From NCBI GenBank assembly GCA_016801885.1, contig CM028896.1, forward strand, positions 4,092,001 through 4,156,000: 64,000 nucleotides of DNA, in the 5' to 3' direction. Shown piece by piece: positions 38,501 to 53,500 of this stretch (the stretch's first letter is position 1; every line of letters starts with the position of its first letter). The notes under the pieces were generated by a model. The model was not told the DNA's origin, made no database searches, and saw nothing but the letters and a program-made list of their open reading frames with translations. A program made the translations under genes and the position numbers. The DNA is from Toxotes chatareus (Eukaryota; Chordata; Actinopteri; Toxotidae).

Positions 38501-41500
38501 TGAGACTTTAAACAGGTTAACACATTTATAGAAAAACTTTTTCTTTTCAACCCTCCTGTTCTCCTACTTTTTGTCTTACCGTGCCAGCCCATGGAGTAGG
38601 GGAAAGAGACTTCGAACAGATTGTCATACTTGGTCAGCAGTCGCTTCATAATGTCAGCCAGACCTGACAAACACAGAGACAGAGATGTTGGTGAAAAAAA
38701 CAATACAAAGGTGGCTGAGTGGGACAAAGATATCATTTGTTAAGTATGTTGTTAATAATGAATGACACAACAATGGGGAGATGAAGAGAGGGCATGTAAA
38801 ACTTAAAAATAGCAACTGAAAAGTGAGAGAGGGCTATACAGCTAGAAAAGATGTAAATTGAAAAGAAGATGAATTTTTTATTCATCTGGAGGGGAAATGA
38901 AATATAAAAGAAACACCTGAATACACGATGAACAAGGCAGACAGACCAGACCAGTCCAAGAAAACAAAGTGTTTACTGTAGTTACACAAACCCATAAACA
39001 AGTTTCTTTCTCACAAAAAAAACATCAAAAGAAGGAATTTAAATTTGAAGCATGTCCATCGATCATCGACCACAATTAATAATCAGTTTGCCAGCTCACA
39101 AAATGTAAAAATCATCATTTTCCTGCATTAAATCAATAGTTTAACTCATGATATGTGATATTTTACAGCACAACCCAAGACATTTCAGTTACCAATTAAA
39201 TAAACATGGTGTAAATACATTATTTCAGTCATAAATTAATATATAAATATATAAAATGAAATAATGCAAATAAAATGCAACAAAAAAACAAAATATTTAC
39301 TTTGATTTTGACAATTTTACAAACGGCCCAACGTAATTCAGGCGTCATGGTTCGTGTAGCCATACACTATGATTTGTGTGTGTGTGTTGTAGAAAACCAC
39401 AGGTATCTGCTGCAAACCCACTGAAAACACCCCCTGGACCTAGTATTTCTAGGATACATGGTACTGTTGGCCAAACTTTGCACATTATTGGTTAATGCTG
39501 TCTGGATTGATCAAACTCTTAAGGGTAATTAATTGATAATTCACTCAATCACACACTAGCATCAACAAATCAAGCTGTTGTTCGACTGGCCGCGGGCAAA
39601 CTGCAGGCATAAATTGTGAATTCACAGTTTGATATGACTTGAATCAGATCAGCTCCTGACCGCAGGAGCTGATCTGGATTTGTTTTTCTGCGTTGATGCT
39701 TCTCTCATGTTCAGTGTGAAAATAGTGGTCTCAGAAGACGCCTATCCACTGATGCTTCTTATCTATGTGCCTTGGACTTCATGCCTTGACTGCACACAAG
39801 TTCAATCACCTAAACATACTCAACTGTTCAGTGTGAGTTCTTATTTCATTTGCAGACGCAGTGGTGTTTGTCCTTGAAGGAGAATGGTGGGTAATCTTAA
39901 CAGATCACCAGATTTTCTGACAACGACAACATCTGCCAGAGAGAGTGATTTACACCCCATAATATTAGGAAAGGAGGAAACTGAATGAAATAATCATTTT
40001 TATTTAATGACTATGGAGACAGGCTGGACACCAAACATCATCCATTAACAATGAAAATCCATTCATTTAAGCTCTGGCCTAAGAAGGTGACTGAGAGAAG
40101 GGAGACTAGAGGAGCAAATCTCCAAGATATTTATTCACAGGCTAAAATGTTTCATTTTTCTAGATTAATTTTAAATTTCTGTAGTTATGTATATAAACAC
40201 CATAAACACCACTCCATGAACTCAAAGCTCATGCAGGGTCTAAAATAAAATGATTCCTCCTCTGAGAAGCATGAATGTGCTGTGAACACAGAAGATGATA
40301 CACACTCACTCACACACACACACACACACTAGAGGGACCCTTGCTGGGTCACACTGAGCTACTGAGTCACCTTAGACTCCTCTAAATTGCCTTATTGTTC
40401 TCTCAGTCACTCACTGTGTCAGTATCTTTGGGCACACACATAGACACACACACACACAAACTCACCCTCCCTCTCATCTGTTGTCAGGTCGCTGATTCTG
40501 AGGATGTGTCGTCGTGGTAACAGCAGCGTCTGGTAGGGCCACGTTGCCCAATATGGAACCACCGCCAGCCAATCAGAATTCTCCACCACCACACGCTCCT
40601 AAGAGGAGAGTCAAGATTATAAGCAATACTATATGTATAAGATGTTCTACAGATTTTATTCCTAACTGTGATTTTCTTTTCTGAGGTGAAACCAGAACTT
40701 TCGGTTTCTGTTGCAGAGGTTGGAGAACCTCATTCAAAATGCACAAAGTACTGACTGTTCCCCTAACGAAATTAAGGCTTATCATCTTTCCACTAAGGTA
40801 CCTTTAAGTAAATTACGATTAAAACCTGTTCATAAGTGTTCAATGTGAGCCAGTGAACCTGATAGAAAATTTGAAATTAGTGTATCCACTCTTGGGCATC
40901 TATGCTGAACATCATTCAGGCGGTGGAGCACCTTGAACACATCTCTTCAGTAAATTTAGGTTTCTCAGAAACAGTTCAAATCATCTTAATTTATCAAAGC
41001 TTTTTGTAGCAGGTAATTACTGTACCACACTGTGAACCGTGTTAAAGCAGAACGTAGATTTAACATGCTGATGAACTGACTTCATATTTATCCCCATGCA
41101 TTTATGTTATAATGAACCTACATACATACAAATACAATAAAAAACAGTAAGAAACACATGAACTTGATCAGACTGCTTTCGGCTCATGTACACAGATCAT
41201 AACTAAAAAAGACAGAGAGAAGGTTGACTGATCGGGTTTTCACTTTATAACACACTGAGTTTAACACGGTGATTAAACAGGTCAGTCAGGACCTGCTGCG
41301 TGCAGCAAGAAGCCTAATTATCATGAACTGTTTAAATGCAGAATGTGTTAGAAGCTGAGATTTAACAAGCTGATGAGTGGGCACAAACACGACCTGACCT
41401 TGGTATTACAATCCGTTAGAAAAAGATTAGCTCAGTTTTGGTGTGTGTGTCCGTGTTTGTGTGTATGCTAAACAGCCATAGTAGGAATCTGCTATAAGTC

Positions 41501-44500
41501 AACTCCATACTAATCCCAAAACACCCCTGACAATGTATCTCAGGTTTTTCATTGCATTGGATTTCCAGTAACTGTGTTAACATATTAAATTATATTTCCT
41601 AACACAGCTCCCTGTATCCCTCAGTCTGATCGCAAACTGGAATGGAAATTCTGGGTGTGAAGGCCTCAGAGCATAAACAACTTGCAGCAGGGTCGATCGT
41701 CAGTGGAGCGTAGTTCTTAATGCTGTATAGATTGATTTGATTTTTTTTTTTTTTGTTTTGGTCATTTGGGGGCAGGAGAACCCTACATCGAGCATAAAAA
41801 ACACACAGTCCTGACAGGTTATCTCATTATAAAGCTGTTACAGCTAACAAGTTGGCAAACACCAGCCAGTTTACACAGACAGTAGCTGCTGCTGGAAACA
41901 GAAATCATGAGATTAGTGAGACTGAACTATTAATAAATGTGCCACAAAACCAAAACAAAGAGCTAAAAGAGGCTAAAATCATCCATGAGTTGTTTATCAC
42001 TGCTGTCCACTCTCTGATTCATTGGTGAAAGACCAACACATGTAACAGGGCTTGTATGATTCCACTTGCCGTACACCTAGTAGTGTAGGTTAAGTGGCTC
42101 TAAAGTCACCTAACACACTTAGACATGTCAGTTACACAGCTTCATCTAAGAAATATTAGCTAACAATAGCCAAAGCACCTTCTTTCAACAGCCACATGAC
42201 ATTCCAGTCTAATACCAGCAGAAAGTATGTACCGGGTCTATTTTCTTTCACTGCAGCTTAGAAAATTCCTGTTGTCAGATAGATCCCTGCACATAATTTA
42301 TATATTATTATTAACAATGAGGATCCTCTTCGCACAGTCTTTTAGTTTTAGAAATATCTATAGTCTCTAGGAAAGTGTGGGAGGATGAATTTTCTTTTAG
42401 ATGGATTTTTCTCCATTCCCCACAGTCTTTTTTTTTTTTTACCTCTCTTCCTCCTGATTTTTTCATTTTATTACTTTTTTTTCACTTAACCTTGCATTTC
42501 TAAGGTATGTCAGACAATTGTATTCAAAATATGCTTGTGCTGTTCTGTGTGAATAGTATGAAAACCAGCTGAACAAAAGCTTATCAGTAATCAGAAAAAG
42601 CAGAGTTGGAGTTGGAGCTTCCTGGGCTATAAATCTCCCAGAGGTTTGAGCAAACTTGTCCGGCAGGACATTAGTGCATAATTAAGGGATCTACGGGGAA
42701 TACTGTGGTGTTTAATAACTGTGGAGGAAAACACTGAGTAATCTAACAGAATCACAAAGTGTTCAGTTCTCTTAATGAACTGTACTCGCAGTATAGGATT
42801 CTACTTAGTGCCTAGTGCAATAATACTTTGACTAATGCTTCCCTTTCAACAATTAGGCTATTTTGAGGAAGAAAATGAGCAACAAATGAAAAAGAGGAAG
42901 CTGTATTAATATTATGTGCATCTGAAATGTAGTTACATTATGAACAATATTTTAAGTGGTTATCCATAATTGATTTAATCAATTTCTTTAACTTACAAAA
43001 CATATTATCTTTTCTCTTTATTTACTAACTTCCATCTTTTTCTGGTGAAGATTTCTGCTTTGCCCTCCTCTTCATCCCACAGGATTATAAAGGAGGAGAA
43101 CGAAGATAAATAAGACAAAAATTGAGGAGGAGGGGGATGAAGAGAGAGAAGGAGAGGTAGCGGGGGATGTCAGTGAAAGACACACCTCACAGAAGGCAAA
43201 TCCTAAAGAGGTTTTTTTTTTCCAATTAGCTTACAAAGTTTTTGTTTCAAAGTCAAGCGTGTCACCTGGGAGCCGAACCCCAATTCAAACTCCTCCAAAC
43301 ACAGCAAAGTGCCAATTTACGGTCCTAACCTTGGGTCAGACCAACTGGAGCAAAAAAAAAAAAGACACACAAACACACTAACGGACAGGAAGAAGTTGTT
43401 TAATTGAAATTAAATCTTTCAAGCACACACAAACACACACACACACTTCTTCGTCCACTCTGATTTTATAAAGGTCAGTCCCCATGAGCAGCCGTCTAGG
43501 AGGTTTTAAGTGTCTACTCTGCTCTTCTCAAAACCTTAATGCTATTCTCTCTATCTTTCTCTCTCAGTCTCTCGCACACACACTCATACTCCCAGTGGAA
43601 CAGGTATCAGGTCATTCCCTGAATGAATCAGTGGCTGTCTGATTTCCTTTTCCTTTTCCTCTCTCCCTTTCCCTCCCCCTCTCTCTCTCTCTCTCTCTGG
43701 CTTTGTGCCCCTGTTTCTGTCTTTACTTGTCTCTCTCCATGTTTTTGTCCTCTTCTTTTATTCTCTCCTTCTCTTATTACTTCTCTGTCTCTGTCTTACT
43801 TCAAGCTTAAACTCTTTTCGGTTAATTTCACACTTGCTCATCAAGCTCATTCTCCTCCTCTGTTCTTGAAAAAAGAGTGAAATACTTTTTCTTTAGTCAC
43901 GCAAAAGAATCAGCTTGAAGTCAGGAGACAAAAAAAGAAGCAGAAAACCATCCACTTGAGATAAACCCCTAGGTTTATATAAGTGGCTAATCAACAAAAA
44001 TAATGGCTGTCATTTGTTGCATCACAGTGAACAAGTGCAAAAACGAGACCCACTGAAGTGAAAAACAGTAAAGAAGTTCCAGGTCTACCTTCCAGGTCCA
44101 GGTCCAAACTTCTGAGATGGGATTTCCTTTGGTTTTAAAATAATCATCAAAAAATCCTGGTTGTAATGTCTAACAACATGAATGCTTAGCTCTGCATATC
44201 TCCCATATTTCCCCAAATTTCCCAAATGCCAGATTAATCCTTCAAGATAAACATTTGAAAAAAAAAAAAAAAAAAACATGGGAAGAAAGGTGAAAAAAAA
44301 CATACATCAAAGTGTGTATCCGCAATAATAAAGGTTATAAATTTGCCCTAAAAGGCAAGGTGAGCAAGTTAATCTCATTAGGACAGGAGAAACTGGAAGC
44401 ACATTTCATTGTGCAACAAGGGACACCCTGTGGAAAAGAACCCTGTGTAGATGTGAGGGGTTAATGAAGCTAAAGAATCTGACAGAAACACAATGATTCT

Positions 44501-47500
44501 TAGTTTCAGGTAATTATACACTAAAACATAATAATGAATATTATGTTCCATTTATGACAGTAGATCCGTACAGATTCTACACACTGGCCCCACTAAATGT
44601 CTGCTTTCTAGACATTTCACAGCATGCTAAATGTACTCAGACCCTGTCTTCATTGCTGCTGTTGATGCTCCACACACACGACCAGAGAACCACTCAAACA
44701 CACAATCAAATACACACACACACACAGTTAGTTTTCCTTCACGCAGGTTGAAGATGAATGCCGTAGCATTATGCTAGTGAGCATCTCTGCTGTCCAATCA
44801 CACGGTTCACTGACTGAAAGACAGGCAGAGGATGCTGATGGGAAAAAGACAGAACGATGAAGTAAGAGAAAGAGAGAGAAACATGTCGGGAAGGAGTGGA
44901 AGTAGATGGATGAAGGGAGAGGCAATGAGGGCAATCATGGAGAGAAAAATATGATGGCACTGTGTTGCAGAAAGCTCGGACATTTTTTAAAAACACTCCT
45001 CTGATGTTTATTACGTTTACATGTAATGATCTAAAATGACTTGTGTTCACTTACCATTGACTACGATACTCGTGTTCATCAAATCCAAATTTCAGTGAGG
45101 TAATTTAAACTAAGTAATACAACCATATAACCATAATTCCTTGTTCTACAAAATGTAATTTTGCTTTAAAAAAAATCCCTGATGCTCATATTATAAGCTG
45201 AGCTTGAGACCAGAGGAGAAGTAAATTACAACTTTCCGAGGGAAAAATCTTAAATTTTAAATGTCGCTTGGAAACATTATTTGCCTGTTTGTTAATATGT
45301 GTGTGTGCTGCACCTTTTTCTCAGCCTCTTGTTTGGCGTACTGCAGCAGCAGCGGCTCTCCATGTTTCTCATAGTACGCTCTCTGACAGCGATCTGACAG
45401 AGCCGGCTCATTCGGCAGGAAGTTGCTGGCCCACACCTATAACATAACAAGAAACAGGTGGTAGAGATAAGATAATAGAGGAAGATAATGATCAGACATG
45501 ACAAAAAAAAAGAAAATCTAGAGTTATGTATGTGCATGTGCGTGTGTTTCTACTACACTCAGTTTATAAAATTAAAAGTGCCTGTCCACTTTTTTCCCCA
45601 CTGTCCTGATTACATATGGCCATGGTTATGTCTGTGATTTGATGGGGTTATACATCAGTACCAAAACCTCACTTTCATTTTTTTCTTTCAGGTTTTTTTA
45701 AAACTGATAAATGGGCTTTCCGCTGCAGCCACCACTTTCATTTATTTCAGTACAGTGTGAAAATCAGCTTGCAGACACTAAAATGTAATCGAGATAGGTA
45801 ATTCATCACAGCGAACGACATCAGCTGGGTTCCGTGTACAAGCATTAAAGGCCCTGAAAATTTATTTTCTCAATCAGCTCCTCACTGTGAGCGATGGGGT
45901 CCTACACTACATGAACACGAAATGGTTCCAACTCTGTCAGAGTTGGAACAGTTGCGCTTATTTCACATGAGAAATTTTCTGCTTTTTGTGTTTTGCCTGT
46001 GCTCGGTTTACTGGTCTGAAGCAAGCGAGTCTTTAGTCTCACAACCTCCCTGTTCCCCTTGCAACTGTATTTTCCAGGAACGTTCAAAACCTTCTCATTG
46101 TAGACACATTGTCCTGAACAGGATCAGAACCTGGATATGTCTCATACCCGGGATTCTCATGTCCATGTGAACACACTCACAGTCCTGGTTTCCATCAGAG
46201 TGCTCCAGATATCATATCCAGGTGTCTCAAAAGTAGAATAACTCTGAAACCAGGCAGGTCATCTATATAGCTAATATTACTTGTAGTAATGCAGCAGAAC
46301 GTGAGGATCCATCTCAAAGTATGCACCACAGAATAATGTAACACTACCTAAAGTAAAAGCAGATGTAATGACTGATGAAATTACAAATTCAAGTCTCTGC
46401 AAAATGAATTTCATACTCTATGGAAATAAATGAAAAGTAGTGTCCGAATGGGAAAACAATGAATGAATTAATGTCTTGTAAACAGGCTAACATTTGTATA
46501 TCGACACATAAGACTATGTGTAGATTATGGGCTTACATTATACCAGATACAAAGTAAAACAATTACAATTACATAATAATAATAACAACAATAAGTCTGT
46601 TGTGTGTGCAATATTAAAGTCATGCTAAATTACCAACACAACAACAGATTAATTTATGGTGAACATACTGTAAGTGCTAGAGTGGTATTCCATTTTTGTG
46701 ATTAACCAAATGAAAAAAAAAGTTTAAAACAGCTGCTTTGATATCTAACTGAGACAAACAGATTGTTCACTCTTTGCTCTCATCAGCCACCAACTGGCAT
46801 TGTGTACCAGACAGTATTCACATTAAATGAGACACTGGTATAAACCGTGATTGAGGAAGTAAACATGCCTGAAAAAAACAAAAAACAAAACATTTGATGT
46901 CCTAAAACAGATAAGATACTGTAGGTCAGTTCATTTAAGAAAAACATCCACCTGTGTTGCTCACCTCCGCAAACAGCACTGCAGTTTATTTTAAATAATG
47001 CTTTGGAGTAAATACTTTTAGGCTGCGCAATTAGCTATATAACGTACTTCTACAGCGCTTCAGAAAGCTCTTGGTGGATTGCAGTGAACATCATGACAGG
47101 CATTCAAATAATTTATGTTTGCGCTTTATGGTATTTTAATGAACGTAAAAGCAGGCAAGGACTGCCAAACGACTCCAGGATTCAACTACAGAGTCAGTGC
47201 TGCATGATAAACATCAGTATTTAAGATAACTGTTACTCAGGTTTTGAATGGGATCCATATGGGTTTGTCAAAAATAGCTCCTATGTAAAATGATGCAATG
47301 TATATTCATGCACTGAGAGTGAGACCTTTGCCAAAATACTGATTAGTTATTGCTGCACTGAGATATTATAAATGTGTCAGACTAGGAATTACTGTAAACT
47401 TGTTTGTTTTAATTTTTAAATAAATGTTTAGGCCGTTTGAAGTTTAGGTTTACTGAAAGTAACATATTTATGCCACCAGGAGTAATTTTTCCAATTATAA

Positions 47501-50500
47501 TAATCCATTGCATCATGAACAGAGTAATAACCAGAGGCACTCTCTGCTGCTTTTAGCAGCACTGCTTCAGGATGCACGGCAAATTGTTTTCTGATTAAAC
47601 ACTCATCTTTTTGCCCACAGTGTGGTGGAGGAATAACACTGTCATAAGCTCCTATATTTTTTTTCCTCTTTACGTTGGAAAAGGAAAATAAGCCGCATTA
47701 GCTTCATGGGAAAAATGTAACAAGGGTCCTTGTGATGATCAGTAGCTTCATCATTTTTTAATTTGGAGGCAGCTTATGAGTGTCCTGCTGGTCTTGCCTC
47801 TAGGGCACGTGTCATATAGCTGTATCGTCCTAGGTTTAGATTCATGAATAATACTTAGTATGCAATAAAGCAAATGCAATAAAATAATCTTTAAAAAAGG
47901 GGGGAATTATTAATGTTTCCCGGCACTTTTGCCCTGTGCCTTGGTAAGATTCTATACACAATTACTGCAGTGACAGTAGAGACCAGATTAGCGTAATGTT
48001 CTTATTAATGACTTTTGAATATTGGCTAAAGGCTGCACAATGTTTATGATCATGATCCTGGAAAGACAGAAAGACACAGACACGGTTGTGTGAACTGTGT
48101 GAATATGTGTAAATACTGTGTGTAAATCTGCATGCCTCCTGGCATGTATAATAGTGTGTGTGGATATATCTGCCTGCCTGCCAACATCTGTAGCTGTGGG
48201 TCTATTTGTACACCTGTTGTTTTTTTTACACTGATCTACTCTTTCCAGCAGCAGACTGCTGATTGTCAGAGAAAAGTAGAAAAAAGTAAAGATAATGCAC
48301 TTGAGAAAAACAATGTGTATACTCTATTCCTGCCAGACAATGAAAATTACAATTCTGAAAATGGCAGATATTACTCTTAACATACTCTTAACAGCTATTA
48401 TGAAACCACCACCCCCACCCCACAACCCTCTTTTAAATTCAGATTCCAAGTGTTGCTTTTCAGCAGTGAAATACACACTTCGGATGGAAGTATGAACTCA
48501 GTAACTGAGAGGCAAATGTTTCCAAACACATTCTGTGCACTTCACAGAATTAATACTTTATATACTTTGGCTACTTACATTAAACAGGATATTGCTATTC
48601 CAGAGGCATAGGTTTTCCCTCCTCCACTTACATGAAAATACATACAGCTCCGTTCCAGTGGGACCAAAGTTATCAGAAGCAACACTGCCTCCAGAACATG
48701 ATTAACATTTTCTGTTTCGTTATTCTTCAAAGTTTTAGATCTATGCTTCATACATTTTGGCCTGAAGGAGTTGTCTGGCTGTACTCACAGACACGCACAT
48801 ATTAACACAACTCCTTTCTTGGACTTTGATGTCTTAAGAAAGGGAAAATCGGACTGCAGGAAATAAGAAACAAAACTGTTCAAACTTTTAAAAAGCTCCA
48901 TCAAAGCCTGGATCCAGGTTTGATTTTGAATTCTTTTATACTTAAACACATGAAAACAACACACATTTTTTTTTTATCTGGTAGCACTTATACAAGTTAA
49001 CAAGACTTTGACAGCATTTAAATATATATGCCTATAATAGGGATTTAAACCATCTGAAACATAAAGCTGAAAGCATTTCCCGTTACAGAGGTTGTATCTT
49101 CCTGTACATTTTTGTAGCAGCTTTCTGAGGAAACAAATAAATAACAGCCAAGAGAGAAACAGATCTGTCAAGGAAGTGCTTTGATTCCGTGTTATTCTGA
49201 GATCCCATACTGCCCTCTGCTGTTCACTTTTATATAACAGCCTTAGAAAACTTTTAAGCACAAATCCAAGTAGGCCTTTGTTTCTATCTGTCCTGTAAAG
49301 ACTGAAATATTTCCTTAACTACAAAAAGTAAAGTAAAGTCTCCTTTACACACATGAATTATTAAAGGCAAAGAGGCCAAACTGCTGCTATATCTGTGGAC
49401 AGCAGAGGACAATCAAGACAGTGTTCTTAAAGGGATGGTTCATTTTGGGAACAACATGTAAATTAGCAAGCTTTAAAAGTGCTGATAGGCTTTCAGTGTT
49501 TTTAAGCTAAGCTAAGCTAACCACTGCTGGCTGAACCTTCATATTTAGCAGACAATATGACAGCGGTATTCCTTTAAACATTTTGGAAAAATACTCACAA
49601 CTATCAATTTTTGTTTATGTGCTGTCCTTAGAATAAATGAGACAGGCTATATTCTCATTAGGTCTGAAACCTGAAGTAGTTTTCATCTGTTTAAAATATC
49701 TTTCATCTCATTTGTTTACTGACTGCTCAGTCTGGAATATTCTCACTGTAGTTTTTTAACTTGTTATCTTGGATAGCTCCAAGTTGTTATCTTGGATAGC
49801 TGACATTTTATTTTGACAGTACTGACGACAATATTGCTTTTTAAAATTCAACATATCACTTTGCCTCAAGTAACCGTCATTCTATTTTTGTCACCCTCCA
49901 TCCCCTCACGTTTTCCGAACAGGCAAACATGAAAAGACAAGAAAACGCCTGAGCAGTAATATAGGTGTGACAATGTGGCAGACGCACAAATACGCACTTA
50001 CACGAAATGTGACAAAGACCCACACTCAGTGATGATTTCGGAATGAAAAGTCAATTAACAGCTTCCATGTTGAGACGTGTCTGGCTCAAAACGTGAGTCC
50101 TTTTTAACACATGTCAAGTTCATTGTCGCAGGGAATCTGTAAAAGCCAGCATCAGAGATGTGCAAATTGGACCAAAGTCACTGATTGTATTGTGCAAATG
50201 TGCAGATGTTTTTCATCTGTGTAGCTGAAATAGCTCAAAACCCAGACCAGACTGGAGTAATGAGGCAAAAAACTGGTAATATTAACACATTTGAATTCAA
50301 AAGAATAGACTACGTGTGTGTTTACAGTATGCGTGCATTTCCTACCTGACAGTGAGGATGTGGATTTGAACAACCCATCATGGCTCCTTTATTCTCAAAT
50401 ATCTAAAAACAGAAAAGAAGAGGACAGGTTAGTCCAGAGTCCAGTCCCTTCCCATCCTTTGCTGTAGTGTGTATGCAAGGGGGAAATTTTACTGATCCTA

Positions 50501-53500
50501 GGTGATTTTGTGCCTTGCAGTAAAGCAGGAAACACAATATCATAAGTCACAAACAGCTATTACCATCCAGGGTAACAGGATGGGGATGGTTCAGAATATT
50601 TTGGAGGAAATGGTTTAATACTGGGTTGAGCTGTAAATATAAGCTGAAAAACTGTGATTTTATGGCTGCAGGTTGTGTCTTTTCACAGTAATGGCTTATG
50701 AGGATCTTCAATTCAATGAGCTTACAAAAAACTGTGGTTTTCCTTAATTCCATTTGCATATTTTCCTATTTATATAACTACGAACTTACATAAGCTTGTA
50801 ACTTCTAAATCCATAAACAAAAATACAGTATCTTTATTTGCTGTAATATTCTCAGCACGTTATATAGGACATATTTAAATGCAATCTGTATAAACTTTAA
50901 CATCTTATCTTATCCATATCCTTCTCTCTCTGCTGCTGCAGTTTGAATTTGAGAGTTTGCCCAGGGGTATCATCAAAGTTTAATCTAATCCAATACAAGA
51001 CACATTAAAATGAAAAATTGGAAAGAGCAGAAAACTGGATTTTCAGTGATGTTGGAGCACGGGGTGAAAAGTTTACCTGCTGTAATTTTACAACTATCCA
51101 GCCCTGGGAAAAATTAAATCAGTGATGTGTGAATGTGATTAGGAATGAGTGTGTGTGTGTGTGTGTGTATGTAGCTCATACCTGAACCCAGGGGTAGGTA
51201 CGGCCTAGTTCTTCAACAAGCTCGGTCCACTTGTCAATCACCTTGACAACCTCTTCTTTTTTCATGAGAGGGAGGGTGACGTCAGACCAGGGGTGGAAAC
51301 ACATGACCTTGCTGACAAACAGACAAAGAAAAAGAAAGAGAAGGCAAGGAGATTTTACTGTAGGACCTACAGTAATCTGAAACCTGAGGAAGTTGTCATC
51401 TGTTTTTGTCATTTTAACAGCTTCATTAAAATCTGTTTAATGTTTTTGTTGCTGTCGCTTGTCATTGCTCTGGTTGTGATGATGAAGAAATGTTCTGTTA
51501 TATTTGCGTTTGTTTTAAAATACAAGTTCAGTTAAAATACATAATTCAGTGGTTGTGTGAGTCTGCTGCAGGATTGTTCAAGAACATCTTTAAAGATTAA
51601 AAAAAAAACCCAACTCTTCAGGCTGACAGCCGTGTATGAAAACTTTATCTGCAAAGGTTCTGTGCTACTCAGCTCTGTGAGGGTGTTGTAATTATACACT
51701 ACTGTGTATTGTGCATGAAAGTGACTGACACTAATAAGGCATCAGCTCCCCTGTTAGGCTTCTCAGACCATCTATTGACTACAATTAAATGTAACAGTCA
51801 ATACCTATAGATCATAAACCTCATTTAAAACTTTTCACAGTCGTGACTGGACACAAAACACTCCCAGGAATAAAGATTCACAAGATCTGGCCACAGTTAA
51901 CACTCTTCCCTTCTCCCTGCTACCCAATATACAGATTCTGAGGTAAATACCACTGGTCTGAAATCTATGTTATCATAACATCATTCAAGCAGCTGCAGTA
52001 GTTCTTATTAAATAAAGAGTTGAAGAAACATCCCCATCTGCTGGTGGCATTTTGGAAACACACATCTTAATATATTTGTGTGTGTATGTGTGTGTGGGTG
52101 TGTGGGTGTGTGTAGTGGGTATTTGTGATGTTGTTTTGCATAGTTCAAGATGTCCTGAAAACAGGTGGCGTGCAGTGCACTAATTAACAAAATGAGCTTC
52201 ACCAAACAGCTGATTATGATGATGACGATTGCAGCAACTAATGAAAGTGGCCTCAGCGTGAGTGCCCTGATTGAACTCATCAGTTCCCATTTAATTAGTT
52301 ATAAATTTGAATATATCATAATTTTTAAGAGGAGCGTTGATTAAGATACATCCCTCAATAAATCCTAACCCTCCAACCACACACTAATTTATATTATGCT
52401 GTGTTAAATGTTATATTATGTACAGTGTATACTTGTTTAATTTATATCTCATTACAACAACTGTATTATTTTAGTTTATTGTCAAGGCACAATATCAAAC
52501 ATCTGTGTTGCTGTTTTATGTTTTGTAACTATCTGTTATCTTCAGTTTCCTGTCATATTTCAATAAATAGGTACCAATAAATACCAAGTTCCAAGTAAAA
52601 ATAAGACAGAAACACATAAAACCTTTACGCAGTTGACATGAACTTTTACGGAGCTGATGGTGAGTTTTGTTCTTACCAGACGCCTCTGGCAGCTTTAGAC
52701 TGGAACAAGGGGTGTTGATTTGAACCTAAAGAACATAACAAATGCAAATGTAAGTTGTTTTAAAACATAATAATGTGTGACTGCACACTTTCAGCATTTC
52801 AATCATTTTTTTTTGATTGAACCATTTATTGTGCCTTGAAGGTATCTCAAAATGTAATATTTTGTGCCAAGATGTCAAGAAAATATTCCTCAATGGATGA
52901 AATTTAAGCAGAAAATCTTACATACTGTATGTGAAAGTAAAACATAGTATATATTTTTATTTTTAAAAAAAATTCTGAATAGGTCTAACAACTTTATTTC
53001 TGCAGCTAATAACAAAACTGAATAAACATATGAATACATTCAGCTATCTATGTACACTTTGCATTTCACCAAACAGCTAAAGAAGTACTATATGTGGAAT
53101 ATGGAGTCTGTTTTTTTTGTTTTGTTTTTTACATAAACATATCAGCTACTATTACATGAAACCATGACTTGACAGTACTTTTACAGTATCAGAAATGGTA
53201 CTCACCTGGATCTGGAGCATCTGGCTGAAGAGCAGGAAAGTCATTTTCAAAAACAAAAGTGCTGTCATAGTCTGGATTTGCCTGGAGAGGACAGATAAAT
53301 ATACAGAGAAATTCCAAATTCATTCTGTTGTCCAAATACCATTAACAAGACAACATGTCATTTGGCAGTTGCAATTTTCTAACCATTAACAAACTGTCGT
53401 TCCCAATGTAATATATGCCTATAGTATACATCTGTTAATTTACTGCATCTACCTCTCCATTTGCACGCGTGTTCCCAGGACAGAGTGGGTTGCGGGGGTC

